Positions 63,683 through 64,000 of a stretch of 64,000 nt of DNA are shown here, one piece after another. Numbering within the stretch: the stretch's first letter is position 1; each line of letters starts with the position of its first letter. The stretch is taken from positions 1,178,001-1,242,000 of the forward strand of contig NZ_WWGH01000002.1 of NCBI RefSeq assembly GCF_009865135.1, written 5' to 3'. The notes beneath the pieces were generated by a model. It saw nothing but the letters and a program-made list of their open reading frames with translations, was not told where the DNA came from and searched no databases. The position numbers and the translations under genes are program-made. The DNA is from Streptomyces sp. SID8374. GTDB lineage: Bacteria; Actinomycetota; Actinomycetes; Streptomycetales; Streptomycetaceae.

Positions 63683-63823
63683 ACGTCAGCGCCGCTGCGT
63701 CAGCGCCCTGACACCTCCGCCCCCTACGCCAGCGCCCTTGCACCTTCGCCCGAACGCCTCCGCCCCAACGCCAGCGCCCTTACATGTCCGCCCTTACGTC
63801 AGCGCCCTTACGTCTGCGCCACT
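63683..63823. repeat. 14-bp degenerate tandem repeat
   Basis: About ten units of form ACGYCAGCGCCCTT. The last four (63768-63823) are exact 14-bp steps; earlier ones vary from 12 to 16 bp. It occupies the space between the VOC gene and the truncated gene at the right edge. Confidence 0.75.
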
Positions 63824-63850
63824 GCGGCCCCCGGCAGCCCCCGCCAGGGG

Positions 63851-64000
63851 TCACCCCCAGCAGTCGTCCACCGACGTCCCCGCATCCGTCAGCGCCAGCC
63901 CCAGATCCGCCCGCTCGGTCACCCAGCGCGTCGGCCGGTGGCGCGGGTCGCCCGTCGCCGTGTGCAGCGCCCGCTGGAGCTCCAGCAGCCGCCGGGCCCC
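63851..64000 (-). CDS. C-terminal end of an unidentified gene
   Basis: A frame open from the window edge to TGA at 63853-63851 ends RRLLELQRALHTATGDPRH, then TDAGTSVDDCWG. Codon positions show the strong GC third-base bias of real genes. Only 49 residues are visible, helical and with no signature; the product is not identified. Confidence 0.55.
   Translation of the reverse strand, partial: GARRLLELQRALHTATGDPRHRPTRWVTERADLGLALTDAGTSVDDCWG

Overview
The window is about 70% GC, its genes have GC-saturated third codon positions and GTG starts are common. Its content (streptogrisin-type protease, SAV2148-type HEPN protein, conserved sulphur-assimilation cluster, DmdR/IdeR-type iron box, macrolide glycosyltransferase) points to a Streptomyces chromosome. 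A streptogrisin A-like precursor of almost the SGPA length suggests a relative of S. griseus; that species hint is inference. I see no rRNA, tRNA, CRISPR array, insertion sequence or prophage.

Layout. 1-2.9 kb: tail of one receptor-type gene, then a Ser/Thr kinase fused to a periplasmic-type ligand-binding domain. 3.3-6.6 kb: threonine catabolism (tdh, kbl) and a LysR regulator. 6.8-13 kb: a mixed set (LtrA-like membrane protein, VOC protein, kinase-like phosphotransferase, STAS protein, a frameshifted nucleoside-kinase-like gene, M24 peptidase). 13-25 kb: carbohydrate block with treZ, treY and glgX on the minus strand, and a coupled GH1 glucosidase/GH29 fucosidase pair, an FHA protein and a degenerate P450 on the plus strand. 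25.5-37.3 kb: SAV2148 protein, DEDDh exonuclease, streptogrisin, a sugar ABC transporter operon, mgt, a subtilase and small conserved proteins. 37.5-46.1 kb: YcnI-like protein, then an iron-box-controlled uptake cluster (two exporter-fold ABC half-transporters, a lipoprotein receptor, two FecCD permeases, a FecE ATPase). 46.2-57.2 kb: an Rv2466c-type oxidoreductase and the sulphur assimilation cluster (sulphite reductase, a 59-residue zinc ribbon, cysH, cysC, cysD, cysN, sulphonate-type ABC transporter, sirohydrochlorin chelatase) with a leader-peptide gene upstream. 57.3-64 kb: GNAT, GAF-domain regulator, aidB, YihY/BrkB protein, AraC regulator, VOC protein and a truncated gene.

How the genes work together. 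TreY and TreZ turn maltodextrin ends into trehalose, and GlgX supplies debranched maltodextrin. The cys cluster covers sulphate activation, reduction to sulphite and sulphide, siroheme iron insertion and import of organosulphur or sulphate. The iron cluster should be released when DmdR1/IdeR loses Fe(II).

The most unusual signals are: (1) two overlapping ABC half-transporter genes whose nucleotide-binding domains have lost complementary motifs, so the predicted heterodimer keeps exactly one complete ATP site; (2) a 35-codon ORF of five-residue repeats wedged by start/stop overlaps between two sugar permeases; (3) repeated cases where a short tandem array (17-38 bp units, different at each site) begins in the last codons and stop codon of a gene, including one array that runs from one stop codon to the stop codon of the convergent neighbour; (4) a cysteine-containing leader peptide and a zinc-ribbon microprotein, both too short for routine gene calling, in the sulphur cluster.
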